NCBI GenBank assembly: GCA_963736455.1
Contig: CAVTON010000002.1
Location: 186,001 to 250,000, forward strand
DNA length: 64,000 nucleotides
Source: DAHUXD01 sp963736455
GTDB lineage: Bacteria; Acidobacteriota; Thermoanaerobaculia; UBA5066; Gp7-AA6
Reading direction: 5' to 3'
Shown here: positions 49,439-57,098 of the stretch, piece after piece
Numbering within the stretch: position 1 is the stretch's first letter
Layout of the letters: each line of letters opens with the position of its first letter
Program-made: the position numbers and the translations under genes
Notes under the pieces: generated by a model
Databases searched by the model: none
Told to the model about the DNA's origin: nothing
Seen by the model: the letters and a program-made list of their open reading frames with translations, nothing else

Positions 49439-50713
49439 CTAGCCCGCCGGGACCGAGGCCTTGCCGGTCAGGCGGCGCATCGCCCGGTCGACCGCGACGC
49501 CGAGGAACATCAGGCGAGTCCAGAACCACATCGCGGGCGAGACGCGCTCGACCCCGCCGGCGAGCGTCGTGACGACGGCCGCGCGGATCGACTCGGGCGG
49601 CTTCGGCGTGCAGAACGCCTCGAAGAAGACGGGGTCGTAGAAGCCGTAGACGAACTCGCGGAAGCGCGAGCACAGCCGCCGCGAGAAGCGCGCATAGGCC
49701 CGGAGGTCGCGCGCGTCGACGCGGCCACGGCGGCGGAGGGCGGCGTCGATCGCGAGCGCGGCTTTCTCGGCGGTCGACATCGCGAGAAAGACGCCGGTCG
49801 AGAAAACGGGATCCAGGAACGCCGCCGCGTCGCCCACCAGCACCCAGCCGTCTCCGGCGAGGCGGTCCGATGACGCCGAGTAGTCCGAGATGCCGTGGAC
49901 CTCGGAGGCCCGGCGGCTGCCGTCGAGCAGGCTCTGCATGCGGGGCGAACGCGCGAGCATCGCCTCGTACCGGGCCTCGAGGCCCGCGCCGTCCTCGAAA
50001 CGCACGGCGGCGGGATCGAAGACGCCGCCGACGCTGCAGGTTCCGTCGGAGAACGGGATGATCCAGTACCAGACGCCGCGGTCGATGGGCAGCAGGATGT
50101 CGCCCGGTGTGCTGTCTTCGGGCCACCGGATGTTCTCGTAGTGCGCGAAGAGCGCCGCCCGCTTCAACCGGGGATCGAAGCGGCGCAGGCCGAGCTTGCG
50201 CGACAGGATGGCCCCCTGGCCGGACGCGTCCACGACGACGCGCGCCCGGATCTCCTCGGCCTCGCCTCCCCGGGCGCGCGCGCACACGCCGACGGCCCGG
50301 CCGCCCTCGAAGAGGACGTCTTCGACCGCGACTTCCTGGCGGACCTCCGCTCCGGACGACGCGGCGTGCTTCAGGAGAAGGTCGTCGAAGTCGGCGCGCT
50401 TGACCTGGTAGGCCATGGGGTGGTTCGGATCGCGGGCCTCCGCGAAGACGACGTCGCGCGTGGTGCCGTTGTCTTCGTTCCAGAAGAAGGCGCCGTACTT
50501 CTTCATGAAGCCCGCCGCGCGAACCTCGTCGTGAACGCCGAGCCGGTCGAGAATCGGCAGCGAGAACGGAAGAAGCGACTCGCCGACGTGAAAGCGCGGG
50601 AACTTCTCCCGCTCGAGGACGACCACCGAGCGTCCTCTCCGCGAGAGCATCGTGGCCGCCGTCGATCCGCCGGGACCTCCGCCGATGACGACCGCATCGT
50701 AAGATGACGCCAT
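49439..50713 (-). CDS. FAD-dependent halogenase-like oxidoreductase
   Basis: A 424-residue flavoprotein with the Rossmann motif VVIGGGPGGSTAA (8-20), ERExFPRFHVGESLLP typical of the halogenase/geranylgeranyl reductase family, GVWYWIIPF (the family GWxWxIP motif with Val for Trp in the first position), and the second FAD motif WVLVGDAAAFLDPVFSTG. The catalytic Lys of tryptophan halogenases is not evident at its usual place, so monooxygenase or desaturase activity is as likely as halogenation. The C-terminal part (340-424) is helical. Its start is divergent from the transporter operon at 50704 and overlaps it slightly. Confidence 0.8.
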   Translation of the reverse strand: MASSYDAVVIGGGPGGSTAATMLSRRGRSVVVLEREKFPRFHVGESLLPFSLPILDRLGVHDEVRAAGFMKKYGAFFWNEDNGTTRDVVFAEARDPNHPMAYQVKRADFDDLLLKHAASSGAEVRQEVAVEDVLFEGGRAVGVCARARGGEAEEIRARVVVDASGQGAILSRKLGLRRFDPRLKRAALFAHYENIRWPEDSTPGDILLPIDRGVWYWIIPFSDGTCSVGGVFDPAAVRFEDGAGLEARYEAMLARSPRMQSLLDGSRRASEVHGISDYSASSDRLAGDGWVLVGDAAAFLDPVFSTGVFLAMSTAEKAALAIDAALRRRGRVDARDLRAYARFSRRLCSRFREFVYGFYDPVFFEAFCTPKPPESIRAAVVTTLAGGVERVSPAMWFWTRLMFLGVAVDRAMRRLTGKASVPAG

Positions 50714-50719
50714 GGGCGG

Positions 50720-50725
50720 ATTTTA
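50720..50725 (-). promoter_or_regulatory. Putative -10 element TAAAAT before the halogenase-like gene
   Basis: On the minus strand TAAAAT ends 6 bases before ATG 50713, with no ribosome site between. Confidence 0.45.
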
Positions 50726-50730
50726 GTCTC

Positions 50731-51468
50731 TTGCCTCCCGTCCTCGAATACTCCGGGATCCGCAAGCGCTTTTCCTCCGGGCACGCCGTCCTGGACGGCT
50801 TCTCGCTCTCGCTGGCGCCCGGCGAGACGGTCGCCCTCGTCGGTCCGTCGGGCTGCGGCAAGACCACCGCGCTGAAGCTCGCCAACCGGCTCCTCGACGC
50901 CGACGGCGGGAGCGTTCGCGTCTTCGGACGGGAGTCCGCCGAGCACGATCCGGTCGCTCTGCGGCGCCGCATCGGATACGTCATCCAGGAGGGGGGACTC
51001 TTTCCGCACTGGACGGTGCGCGAGAACGTCGAGGCCGTTCCCCGCCTGCTCGGCTGGAGCGAGCCCGAGCGGCGCACCCGCGCCGACGAGCTGCTCGAAA
51101 CCGTCGGCCTGCCGCCCGCCGCCTTCGGAGAGCGCCGCCCGTCCGGCCTGTCGGGCGGGCAGAGACAACGCGTGGGGGTCGCCCGGGCCCTGGCGGCGCG
51201 GCCGCCGCTCGTGCTGATGGACGAGCCCTTCGGCGCGCTCGACCCGATCTCGCGCCGGGCGATGCAGAAGGAATTCCTCGCGTGGAAGGCGCGGTGGGAA
51301 GCCGCCGTGCTGCTGGTCACGCACGATCTCGGCGAGGCCTTCCGGCTCGCCGACCGGGTGGCGGTCCTCGAGGGCGGCCGCCTTCATCAGGCGGGCACGC
51401 GCGAGGAGCTGACGCGCTCTCCGGCCGACGCGTTCGTGCGGGAATTCGTGGCGGAGTTCGGCGAATGA
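50731..51468 (+). CDS. Quaternary-amine ABC transporter ATP-binding protein (OpuCA/OsmV-like)
   Basis: About 245 residues with all ABC ATPase motifs: Walker A VGPSGCGKTTALKL, Q-loop IQEGGLFPHWTV, signature LSGGQRQRVGV, Walker B LVLMDEPFGALDPISR and a switch His in LLVTHDLGEA. It is the energy-coupling subunit of a glycine betaine/choline-type importer whose permease and binding protein follow. It lacks the CBS domains that many OpuCA proteins carry. The start is uncertain: TTG 50731 gives the usual N-terminus (LPPVLEYSGIRKRF), while ATG 50704 would add nine residues. TAAGAT at 50700-50705 is a possible -10. Its stop overlaps the permease ATG. Confidence 0.88.
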   Translation: MPPVLEYSGIRKRFSSGHAVLDGFSLSLAPGETVALVGPSGCGKTTALKLANRLLDADGGSVRVFGRESAEHDPVALRRRIGYVIQEGGLFPHWTVRENVEAVPRLLGWSEPERRTRADELLETVGLPPAAFGERRPSGLSGGQRQRVGVARALAARPPLVLMDEPFGALDPISRRAMQKEFLAWKARWEAAVLLVTHDLGEAFRLADRVAVLEGGRLHQAGTREELTRSPADAFVREFVAEFGE

Positions 51469-52103
51469 TGGAATTCGGCGCTTATCTCTGGGCGCGGCGC
51501 GCCGAGATCCTCGCCCTGACCGGCGAGCACGTGATCCTCGTCGCGGTCGCCGCCGTCTTCGCGGTCGCGATCGGCGTCCCGGTGGGAGTCGCGTTGACGC
51601 GCCGGCCGGGGCTCGCGCGCTCGGTCCTCGGCTTCGCCAACGTCGTGCAGGCGATTCCGAGCCTCGCGCTCTTCGGTTTTCTCATCCCGGTCCCGCTCAT
51701 CGGGGGCATCGGCGCGCGCACGGCGATCGTGGCCCTCGTGGTCTACTCGCTGCTTCCGATCCTGCGCAACACCTACGCCGGCATCCGCAACGTGGATCCG
51801 GCCGTCCTCGAAGCCGCCGACGGAATCGGGATGACCGCGGGCCAGCGGCGCCGGAGCGTCGAGCTGCCGCTCGCGTTCCCGGTGATCGTCGCGGGCATTC
51901 GGGTGGCGGTCGTCGTCGACGTCGGGCTGGCGACCATCGCGGCGGCCATCGGGGCCGGAGGCCTCGGCGTGTTGATCTACCGAGGGCTCGCGACCGCGGA
52001 CCACCGGCTGATCCTCGCCGGGGCGATACCCGCGGCGGTTCTCGCTCTCGCCTTCGACTTTCTGCTGGGGGCGCTCGAGACGCGCCTCGGCCCGCGGCGA
52101 TGA
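51465..52103 (+). CDS. Quaternary-amine ABC transporter permease (OpuCB/OsmW-like)
   Basis: A 212-residue membrane protein with about five segments and the conserved EAA-type loop in VLEAADGIGMTAGQRRRSVELPL, typical of OpuCB/ProW-type permeases. Motifs VQAIPSLALFGFLIP and AAAIGAGGLGVLIYRGL are characteristic. The ATG overlaps the stop of the ATPase gene, and its end overlaps the binding protein gene by four bases (ATGA at 52100-52103), so the three are one operon. Confidence 0.9.
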   Translation: MMEFGAYLWARRAEILALTGEHVILVAVAAVFAVAIGVPVGVALTRRPGLARSVLGFANVVQAIPSLALFGFLIPVPLIGGIGARTAIVALVVYSLLPILRNTYAGIRNVDPAVLEAADGIGMTAGQRRRSVELPLAFPVIVAGIRVAVVVDVGLATIAAAIGAGGLGVLIYRGLATADHRLILAGAIPAAVLALAFDFLLGALETRLGPRR

Positions 52104-52984
52104 GGCGACCCGGCTTCGGAGCCGTCCTCGCGGCGCTCGCCGTGCTCGTGTCCTGCCGCGCCGGCAGGAACCGGCCGATCCGCGTGGGCTCGAAGAACTT
52201 CACCGAGCAGGTCATCCTGGGCGAGATCGCGGCGAAGGCGCTCGAGAACGCGGGGCTGCCGGTCGATCGGAGGCTCGATCTCGGCGGCAGTTTCCTCTGC
52301 CACAGGGCGCTGGCCGCGGGCGAGCTCGATCTCTATCCCGAATACACGGGCACCGCCTTCACGGCGATCCTCAAGGAGAAGCCCATCTCGGACCCCGCGG
52401 CCGTGCGGTCGCGCGTGGCCGCGGAGTATTTGCGGCGTTGGGGGATCGTCTGGACGCGGCCGCTCGGATTCGAGAACACCTTCGCCCTCGTGATGCGCGG
52501 CGCCGACGCGCGGCGGCTCGGCATCGCGAAGATCTCGGACCTCGCGCGCCATCCGGAGCTGACGCCCGGCTTCGGCTACGAGTTCCTCGAGCGCGCGGAT
52601 GGTTTCGCGGGGCTGGCCGCGGCCTACGGGCTCGCGTTCTCCGCGCGCCCCGCCGAGATGGATCTCGGTCTCCTCTACCCGGCGCTCGCCCAGGGGAAGG
52701 TGGACGTGATCGCCGGCAACTCTACCGACGGCCTCATCGCGGCGATGGGCCTGGCCGTGCTCGACGACGATCGCCGCTACTTTCCTCCGTACGAGGCGGC
52801 CTTCGTCGTGCGCGGCGCGATCTGGAACGATCCCCGCGTGCGCGGCGCGCTCGAGCCGCTCGCCGGCGCGATCTCTCCCGCGGCGATGCGGGCGATGAAC
52901 GCGGCGGTCGATCGGGATCGGCGGCGTCCCGCCGAGGTCGCGGCCGAGTTTCTCGCGTCTCTCGGTGCGCGCGGGCACGCCTGA
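52100..52984 (+). CDS. Quaternary-amine ABC transporter substrate-binding lipoprotein
   Basis: A 294-residue periplasmic binding protein of the OpuAC type. A lipoprotein signal ends at Cys19 (LVSC). The family motif VGSKNFTEQVILGEI starts the mature part; YPEYTGTAF and DVIAGNSTDGLIA are further marks. Known relatives bind glycine betaine, choline, carnitine or proline betaine; the specificity cannot be read from the sequence. It completes the osmoprotectant-type importer 50731-52984. The last 15 residues are rich in Arg and Ala. Confidence 0.9.
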   Translation: MRRPGFGAVLAALAVLVSCRAGRNRPIRVGSKNFTEQVILGEIAAKALENAGLPVDRRLDLGGSFLCHRALAAGELDLYPEYTGTAFTAILKEKPISDPAAVRSRVAAEYLRRWGIVWTRPLGFENTFALVMRGADARRLGIAKISDLARHPELTPGFGYEFLERADGFAGLAAAYGLAFSARPAEMDLGLLYPALAQGKVDVIAGNSTDGLIAAMGLAVLDDDRRYFPPYEAAFVVRGAIWNDPRVRGALEPLAGAISPAAMRAMNAAVDRDRRRPAEVAAEFLASLGARGHA

Positions 52985-53050
52985 GAGCGCCGTATTCCCG
53001 CTCCGTTTCGGGCAAAACCTGCTACCCTGAGAACAAAGGATTCATCGAGA

Positions 53051-53350
53051 ATGTGGGGCGCATTCAGCCTTTTGACGCAGGCGGATTGGGTCGTGCTGGG
53101 CGGAGCTGCCCTTCTGCTGGTCCTCCTGATCGTGTCCTTTCGGTCTCGTTCGTACGTTTTTTGCCAGTACCTGAAGACCATGACCGGAATCGCTCTGCGC
53201 CCCACCGAAGTGCGCCGGGCCTTCAAGAGCGGCGGACGCGAAGGCGTGCGCGAGCTCTTTCTCGACCGGATCATCCGCGAGGATCTCAAGGGCGGGCCGG
53301 TCGTGATACCTGAAACGTCGCCGACGCGCCGCGAGGGATCTGCGCCCTGA
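53051..53350 (+). CDS. Small membrane protein of unknown function
   Basis: A 99-residue protein with one strong membrane helix (VVLGGAALLLVLLIVSF, about 14-30) followed by a basic cytoplasmic region (EVRRAFKSGGREGVRELFLD). I do not recognise a family. AAAGGA lies about ten bases before the ATG. Its last codons and stop (TGA 53348-53350) lie inside a large inverted-repeat element, so the C-terminus (SPTRREGSAP) is part of that element and may have replaced the original end. Confidence 0.55.
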   Translation: MWGAFSLLTQADWVVLGGAALLLVLLIVSFRSRSYVFCQYLKTMTGIALRPTEVRRAFKSGGREGVRELFLDRIIREDLKGGPVVIPETSPTRREGSAP

Positions 53351-53418
53351 CGGGCGCACCGGCGCTCGGCTCGCCCAAAGGGGCTCGACCGAGCGCCTGA
53401 TCCCTCGCGACGCGTCGG
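53321..53418. repeat. 98-base near-palindromic element, three-way-junction fold
   Basis: A 20-base inverted repeat with one mismatch (53321-53340 against 53399-53418) encloses two further hairpins: TGCGCCC/GGGCGCA (53341-53358, four-base loop) and GGCGCTCGG/CCGAGCGCC (53361-53397). It overlaps the end of the gene at 53051. No tail or transposase is visible. Confidence 0.8.
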
Positions 53419-53422
53419 CTCC

Positions 53423-53471
53423 CGCGGCGTGAGCCTCCTCCTCGCTTCGCTCGGAGACTTCTCACGCCGCG
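53423..53471. repeat. Second inverted repeat next to the three-way element
   Basis: CGCGGCGTGAG (53423-53433) pairs with CTCACGCCGCG (53461-53471) around a CCTC-rich loop. It lies between convergent genes, so it may act as a terminator; there is no T-tract. Confidence 0.6.
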
Positions 53472-53540
53472 AACGAACGCAGCGGTGCCGCGCCCGAGCT
53501 GCACCCTCTCCACCCATGAGGGGGCGCGGGCTGGGGTCTA

Positions 53541-54083
53541 TTAATTTTCGATCAGTCCGAACGTCGGCACGACGTCGCGGCCGAGGACGCTCCGCAGCAC
53601 CGTCGCGTGGAGGACCTCGTCGGAGAGGATCTTCGCGGCGGAGCCCGAGAGCGCGCGGTCCTGAAACCGATCGACCACGTAGAGGTACACGCGGGCGGCG
53701 CCGACCTCGAGCTTGAACGCGAGCTCGAGGACGTCTTTCTCGTTGGCGAGGGGAACGCCGAACACGTAGGTCTTCTGCGCCTCGGCCGGCACGCCGCCCT
53801 TGCGCTTGACCGTGTCGACGAGCAGGTCGCGGTGGATCTCGTGGGAGCCCTGGAACGCGAGGCCGACCTCCTTCGCCTTCGCCGAGAGGAGACCGCTCTG
53901 GCCGGCCAGGCCGTACGCCCAGATGGCCTGGTGCTCGAGGGCGAGCGCCGTGTTCATCAGCATGATGTCGTCGCCGGCCGCCTTCGATTTTTCCGGCAGC
54001 GCCAGGAGCGGCCGGCCCGCGGCCGCCAGGCCGAGCGCGAGGCCGGTCCGGGCCGCCGAGCGGAAGAGATCGCGTCTCTGCAT
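53541..54083 (-). CDS. Tat-type exported ferritin-like (DUF4439) protein
   Basis: A 180-residue protein with a twin-basic signal (MQRRDLFRSAARTGLALGLA) and a four-helix ferritin-like core: NTALALEHQAIWAYGLAGQ, HEIHRDLLVDTV, ELAFKLEVGAARVYLYVVD and ILSDEVLHATVLRSVLG, with Glu and His in helix positions typical of a di-iron or degenerate site. Such proteins are periplasmic; the function is not known. The ATG at 54083 has AGGAC upstream. It is divergent from the sigma factor at 54152. Confidence 0.8.
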   Translation of the reverse strand: MQRRDLFRSAARTGLALGLAAAGRPLLALPEKSKAAGDDIMLMNTALALEHQAIWAYGLAGQSGLLSAKAKEVGLAFQGSHEIHRDLLVDTVKRKGGVPAEAQKTYVFGVPLANEKDVLELAFKLEVGAARVYLYVVDRFQDRALSGSAAKILSDEVLHATVLRSVLGRDVVPTFGLIEN

Positions 54084-54135
54084 GGGGTCCTCCCGGCCGC
54101 GCATCGTACGACGAATGAATGCCGGCGCCGTGGGA

Positions 54136-54141
54136 TATCGT
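54136..54141 (+). promoter_or_regulatory. Putative -10 element TATCGT before the sigma/anti-sigma pair
   Basis: The hexamer ends 10 bases before ATG 54152 with no ribosome site between, which supports that start rather than the in-frame ATG at 54119. Confidence 0.3.
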
Positions 54142-54151
54142 TTCGCCACCG

Positions 54152-54739
54152 ATGAGTCCCCGGCGAGACGACCCCGACAGCCCGCTGATGGTGCGGGTCG
54201 AGGCCCGGGATGCCGATGCCCTCGCCGCGCTCTACGACCGCCACGGCGCTCGGCTCCTCGGTCTGGCGCGGCGGATCCTCGGCGACGGCGGCGAGGCGGA
54301 AGAGGTGCTCCAGGAAGTCTTTCTCTTCGCCTGGCGCTCGGCCGCCTCGTACGATCCGGAGCGCGGGAACGTCCTGACGTGGCTGCTGATCGCGACGCGC
54401 AGTCGTGCGATCGATCGCCTGCGGACGCGCCGGACGCCGTCGCGGCCCGAGACGCGCCGCCTCGATGAGGTTCCCGTCGAGCCGTCGGCGTCGGATGACC
54501 CGGAAGCGGCGTCCGCGGATCGACAGTGGGAGTCGGTGTGCCGCTCGGCCGTGGAGGAGCTTCCCGGCGACCAGCGCCGCGTGCTCGAGCTCGCGTACTT
54601 CGAGGGACTGACCCAGCAGGAGATCGCCGATCGCACGGCCACGCCGCTCGGAACGGTCAAGACGCGGGCGAGGCTGGGACTGATGAAACTTCGGGATCGA
54701 CTGCGACCGTACATGAGGAGTGGAAGCCGTGTCTCATAA
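54152..54739 (+). CDS. ECF RNA polymerase sigma factor (SigK-like)
   Basis: A 195-residue ECF sigma factor with region 2 at about 15-85 (ALYDRHGARLLGLARRIL, then AEEVLQEVFLFAW, then LLIATRSRAIDRLRTRR) and region 4 at about 125-185 (LPGDQRRVLELAYFEGLT, then GTVKTRARLGLMKLRDRL). In region 2.2 the acidic residues are present, unlike the two kinase-linked sigma factors at 4422 and 14980. The anti-sigma factor gene overlaps its end, so regulation should be by the classical sequestration route. Confidence 0.92.
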   Translation: MSPRRDDPDSPLMVRVEARDADALAALYDRHGARLLGLARRILGDGGEAEEVLQEVFLFAWRSAASYDPERGNVLTWLLIATRSRAIDRLRTRRTPSRPETRRLDEVPVEPSASDDPEAASADRQWESVCRSAVEELPGDQRRVLELAYFEGLTQQEIADRTATPLGTVKTRARLGLMKLRDRLRPYMRSGSRVS

Positions 54740-55499
54740 CGAGCGGCACGAAGAGCTGGCGGCCCTGGTGGCCCTCGGATCGCCGCTCGGCGCCGACGGG
54801 CCGGAGCTCGGGCGCCACCTGGCGGAAGGCTGCGCGCGCTGCGACGAGCTGCTGTCGGAGGGCCGGATGGCGGCGGCCGCAATGGCCTTCTCGACGCCCG
54901 CCGCCGCGCCTCCGGAACCGCTGCGCGCGACGATTCTCGCCTCGCTCGGGCCGTCTCGCCGGGCGGCGCGCCCCGGCTCCCCGGGCATGGCGTGGCGCAT
55001 TCTCACGGCGGCGGCCGTCCTCCTGCTCTTTGCCATCGGTCTCGACGACGCGCGCGTGCGCCGCGAACGCGAGGACCTCCGCGGTCAGTCCGCGGATCTC
55101 GCGGGGCGCCTCCAGATCGTCGAAACGACGATGGCCGAGCGGACTCTCCGCGCCCGCGTCCTCGAAAGCGACGACGTGCAGATGATGCTCCTGGGAGGTG
55201 CGGGACCGCAGCCGGATGCGCGCGCGCGAGTCTTCTGGAGCCCGAAGGCCCGACGCGGAGTTCTCGTGGCCGCGAGCCTCGCCGCGCTTCCGGCGGATCG
55301 CCAGTACGAGCTGTGGGTCTTTCAGAAGGGCAAGCCGATCGGCGCCGGCGTGTTCGACGTGGACGCCGCGGGGCACGCTCTCTTCGAGTCGACGGCGCTC
55401 CCCGAACCGGAGGCCGACAACTGCGCGGTCACGATCGAGCCGAGGGGCGGCGTGCCGGCGCCGACCGGTCCGGTGGTGCTCGCGGGCGCCCACGCCTAG
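54729..55499 (+). CDS. Anti-sigma-K factor (RskA-like)
   Basis: A 256-residue membrane protein. A cytoplasmic anti-sigma domain (1-75) contains HLAEGCARCDELL; a membrane helix follows at about 87-105 (ILTAAAVLLLFAIGL), then a coiled segment and a periplasmic RskA-type beta domain (GVLVAASLAALPADRQYELW; GTALPEPE-like FESTALPEPEADN). It should sequester the sigma factor encoded just upstream. The start is GTG 54729, preceded by GAGGAG; a GTG at 54720 is also possible. Confidence 0.88.
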   Translation: MSHNERHEELAALVALGSPLGADGPELGRHLAEGCARCDELLSEGRMAAAAMAFSTPAAAPPEPLRATILASLGPSRRAARPGSPGMAWRILTAAAVLLLFAIGLDDARVRREREDLRGQSADLAGRLQIVETTMAERTLRARVLESDDVQMMLLGGAGPQPDARARVFWSPKARRGVLVAASLAALPADRQYELWVFQKGKPIGAGVFDVDAAGHALFESTALPEPEADNCAVTIEPRGGVPAPTGPVVLAGAHA

Positions 55500-55505
55500 A
55501 CGCTC

Positions 55506-56537
55506 GTGCTGCCTTCCGCGGCCGTGCTCCTGCTCCTGGCCCCGGCGGCGGCGGCCGCCCCGGTCCGGGCGCCGGCGCCGACTCGGCCTCCCGCCGTCGG
55601 CGTCGCGCTGAATCTGGCCGCGACCGCGTCCCCGGCCGAGCGCCAGGAGGCGGTGGACCTCGTGCGCCGGACCGGCGCGAACTTCTTCGAGCTCGCGCTC
55701 TCCTGGTCGGCGGCCGAGCCGTCGCCGGGCCGTTACGCTCTCGACGAGATCGTGCGCACGGCGCGCCTCCTGCGCCAGTCGGGCGCCACGCTCCAGTTGA
55801 GCATTCCCCTCGTCGGCGAGACGGCGCGAGACGTTCCGGCCGATCTTTCCGGCGTGGCGTTCGACGACCCGAAGCTGTCCCTGCGCCTCGGCCGCCTCCT
55901 CGACGCGCTCGGGCCCGCTCTCCTCGACTTCCAGACGCTCTCCCTCGGCGAGGCGGCGGACGCGTACTTCGCACAGCGGCCCGACGAGCTGCGGGCCTAT
56001 CGCCGGCTCTTCGACGGGGCCGTGCAGTTTCTGAAGAAAAAGGACCCGGACCTGCTCGTCGGCGTCACGACGCTCGCGCCGACGGAAAGCCCGGCCCCCG
56101 AGGTCGCGGCCCTGCTCCACCAGCGCAGCCCGCTGCTTCTCTATATCTATTGTCCCTTCGTGAAGGGCAAGCCATTCGAGCAGCGGGCCCCCGCGGAGCT
56201 CGACCGCGACTGGAAGAAGCTGCTGGACGGGGCGGAGGGCCGGCCGATCGCTTTTCCCGTCGTGAGCTATTCCTCTTCGTCCGAGAACGGCTCGTCTCCC
56301 TCCCGGCAGGCGGAGTTCGTCGCGAGGCTGCGGCGATTCCTCTCCCGCGCCGACGGGCGCCGGCTCCTCTTTGCCCGATACGTCGCGCTGCGCGACGGGC
56401 CGGCGCCGGCCGCCCTCCCGGCATCGGGAGGATCCGTGCTCGACCGGAAGAGGTCGGCGTTTTTGGCCTGGCGCGGTCTCGAGACGGTGTCCGGAGATCC
56501 CAAGCCGTCCTGGCTCGAATGGGTGAAGCCGCGTTGA
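55506..56537 (+). CDS. Secreted TIM-barrel glycosidase-like protein
   Basis: A 343-residue protein from a GTG, with a signal peptide (LPSAAVLLLLAPAAAAAP). The pattern GANFFELALSWSAAEPSPGRY and later FFRAYRRLF-like LRAYRRLFDGAVQFLKKKDPD is that of clan GH-A-like (beta/alpha)8 barrels, although a catalytic Glu pair cannot be placed with confidence. Proteins of this size that follow sigma/anti-sigma pairs in Acidobacteriota are often of unknown function. The overlap and spacing (6 bases) suggest that it belongs to the sigma-factor operon. Confidence 0.55.
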   Translation: MLPSAAVLLLLAPAAAAAPVRAPAPTRPPAVGVALNLAATASPAERQEAVDLVRRTGANFFELALSWSAAEPSPGRYALDEIVRTARLLRQSGATLQLSIPLVGETARDVPADLSGVAFDDPKLSLRLGRLLDALGPALLDFQTLSLGEAADAYFAQRPDELRAYRRLFDGAVQFLKKKDPDLLVGVTTLAPTESPAPEVAALLHQRSPLLLYIYCPFVKGKPFEQRAPAELDRDWKKLLDGAEGRPIAFPVVSYSSSSENGSSPSRQAEFVARLRRFLSRADGRRLLFARYVALRDGPAPAALPASGGSVLDRKRSAFLAWRGLETVSGDPKPSWLEWVKPR

Positions 56538-56572
56538 ACCGGGCGGTAAGATGCGGCCAGGGGAGGTGGCCG

Positions 56573-57073
56573 GTGAAACTTCGCGCCCGTCTCGCTGCGC
56601 TCGTTCTCGGCTCGGCGGCGTTCGCCTGGGCCTGCTCGACGTCCAATCCCGCGCCGCCCGTTCCGGTCGAGGGCGGGGACCTGTCGTCCCTGGCCGGGCG
56701 CTGGACCGGCGAGTACTCGAGCACCGAAACCGGGCGGACCGGATCGATCGTCTTCGAGCTGAAATCCGGAGAAAAGGTTGCGCGTGGCGACGTCCTCATG
56801 AAACCGAAGGAGCAGGCGGGAGACCAGTCGTCGGCCGCCGATGCGCTCCGGACGATGCCCCAGGTCCTGAACATCAGCTTCGTCAGCGCCACCGGAGGAG
56901 TTCTCCGCGGCACGATGGATCCATATCGCGATCCCGCCTGCGACTGCGAGGTCCAGACGACGTTCGTGGGGCGCCGGTCCGGCGACTCGATCGAGGGCAC
57001 GTTCACGACGACGCCCGAGGGGCCGGGCAACATCACGACGGGTCGCTGGAAGATCTCGAAGGAAAAGAAGTAG
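56573..57073 (+). CDS. Lipoprotein of unknown function
   Basis: A 166-residue protein from a GTG with GGGAGG six bases upstream. A lipoprotein signal ends at Cys21 (FAWAC). The mature part is a beta-barrel-like domain (LAGRWTGEYSSTETGRTGSI, then GGVLRGTMDPYRDPACDCEV, then SIEGTFTTTPEGPGNITTG) of the sort seen in periplasmic lipid- or ligand-binding lipoproteins. A possible -10 (TAAGAT, 56547-56552) precedes it. It is followed by the fructose bisphosphatase gene after 25 bases. Confidence 0.65.
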   Translation: MKLRARLAALVLGSAAFAWACSTSNPAPPVPVEGGDLSSLAGRWTGEYSSTETGRTGSIVFELKSGEKVARGDVLMKPKEQAGDQSSAADALRTMPQVLNISFVSATGGVLRGTMDPYRDPACDCEVQTTFVGRRSGDSIEGTFTTTPEGPGNITTGRWKISKEKK

Positions 57074-57098
57074 CCGCGCCGCCGCGCTTCTCGACGCG

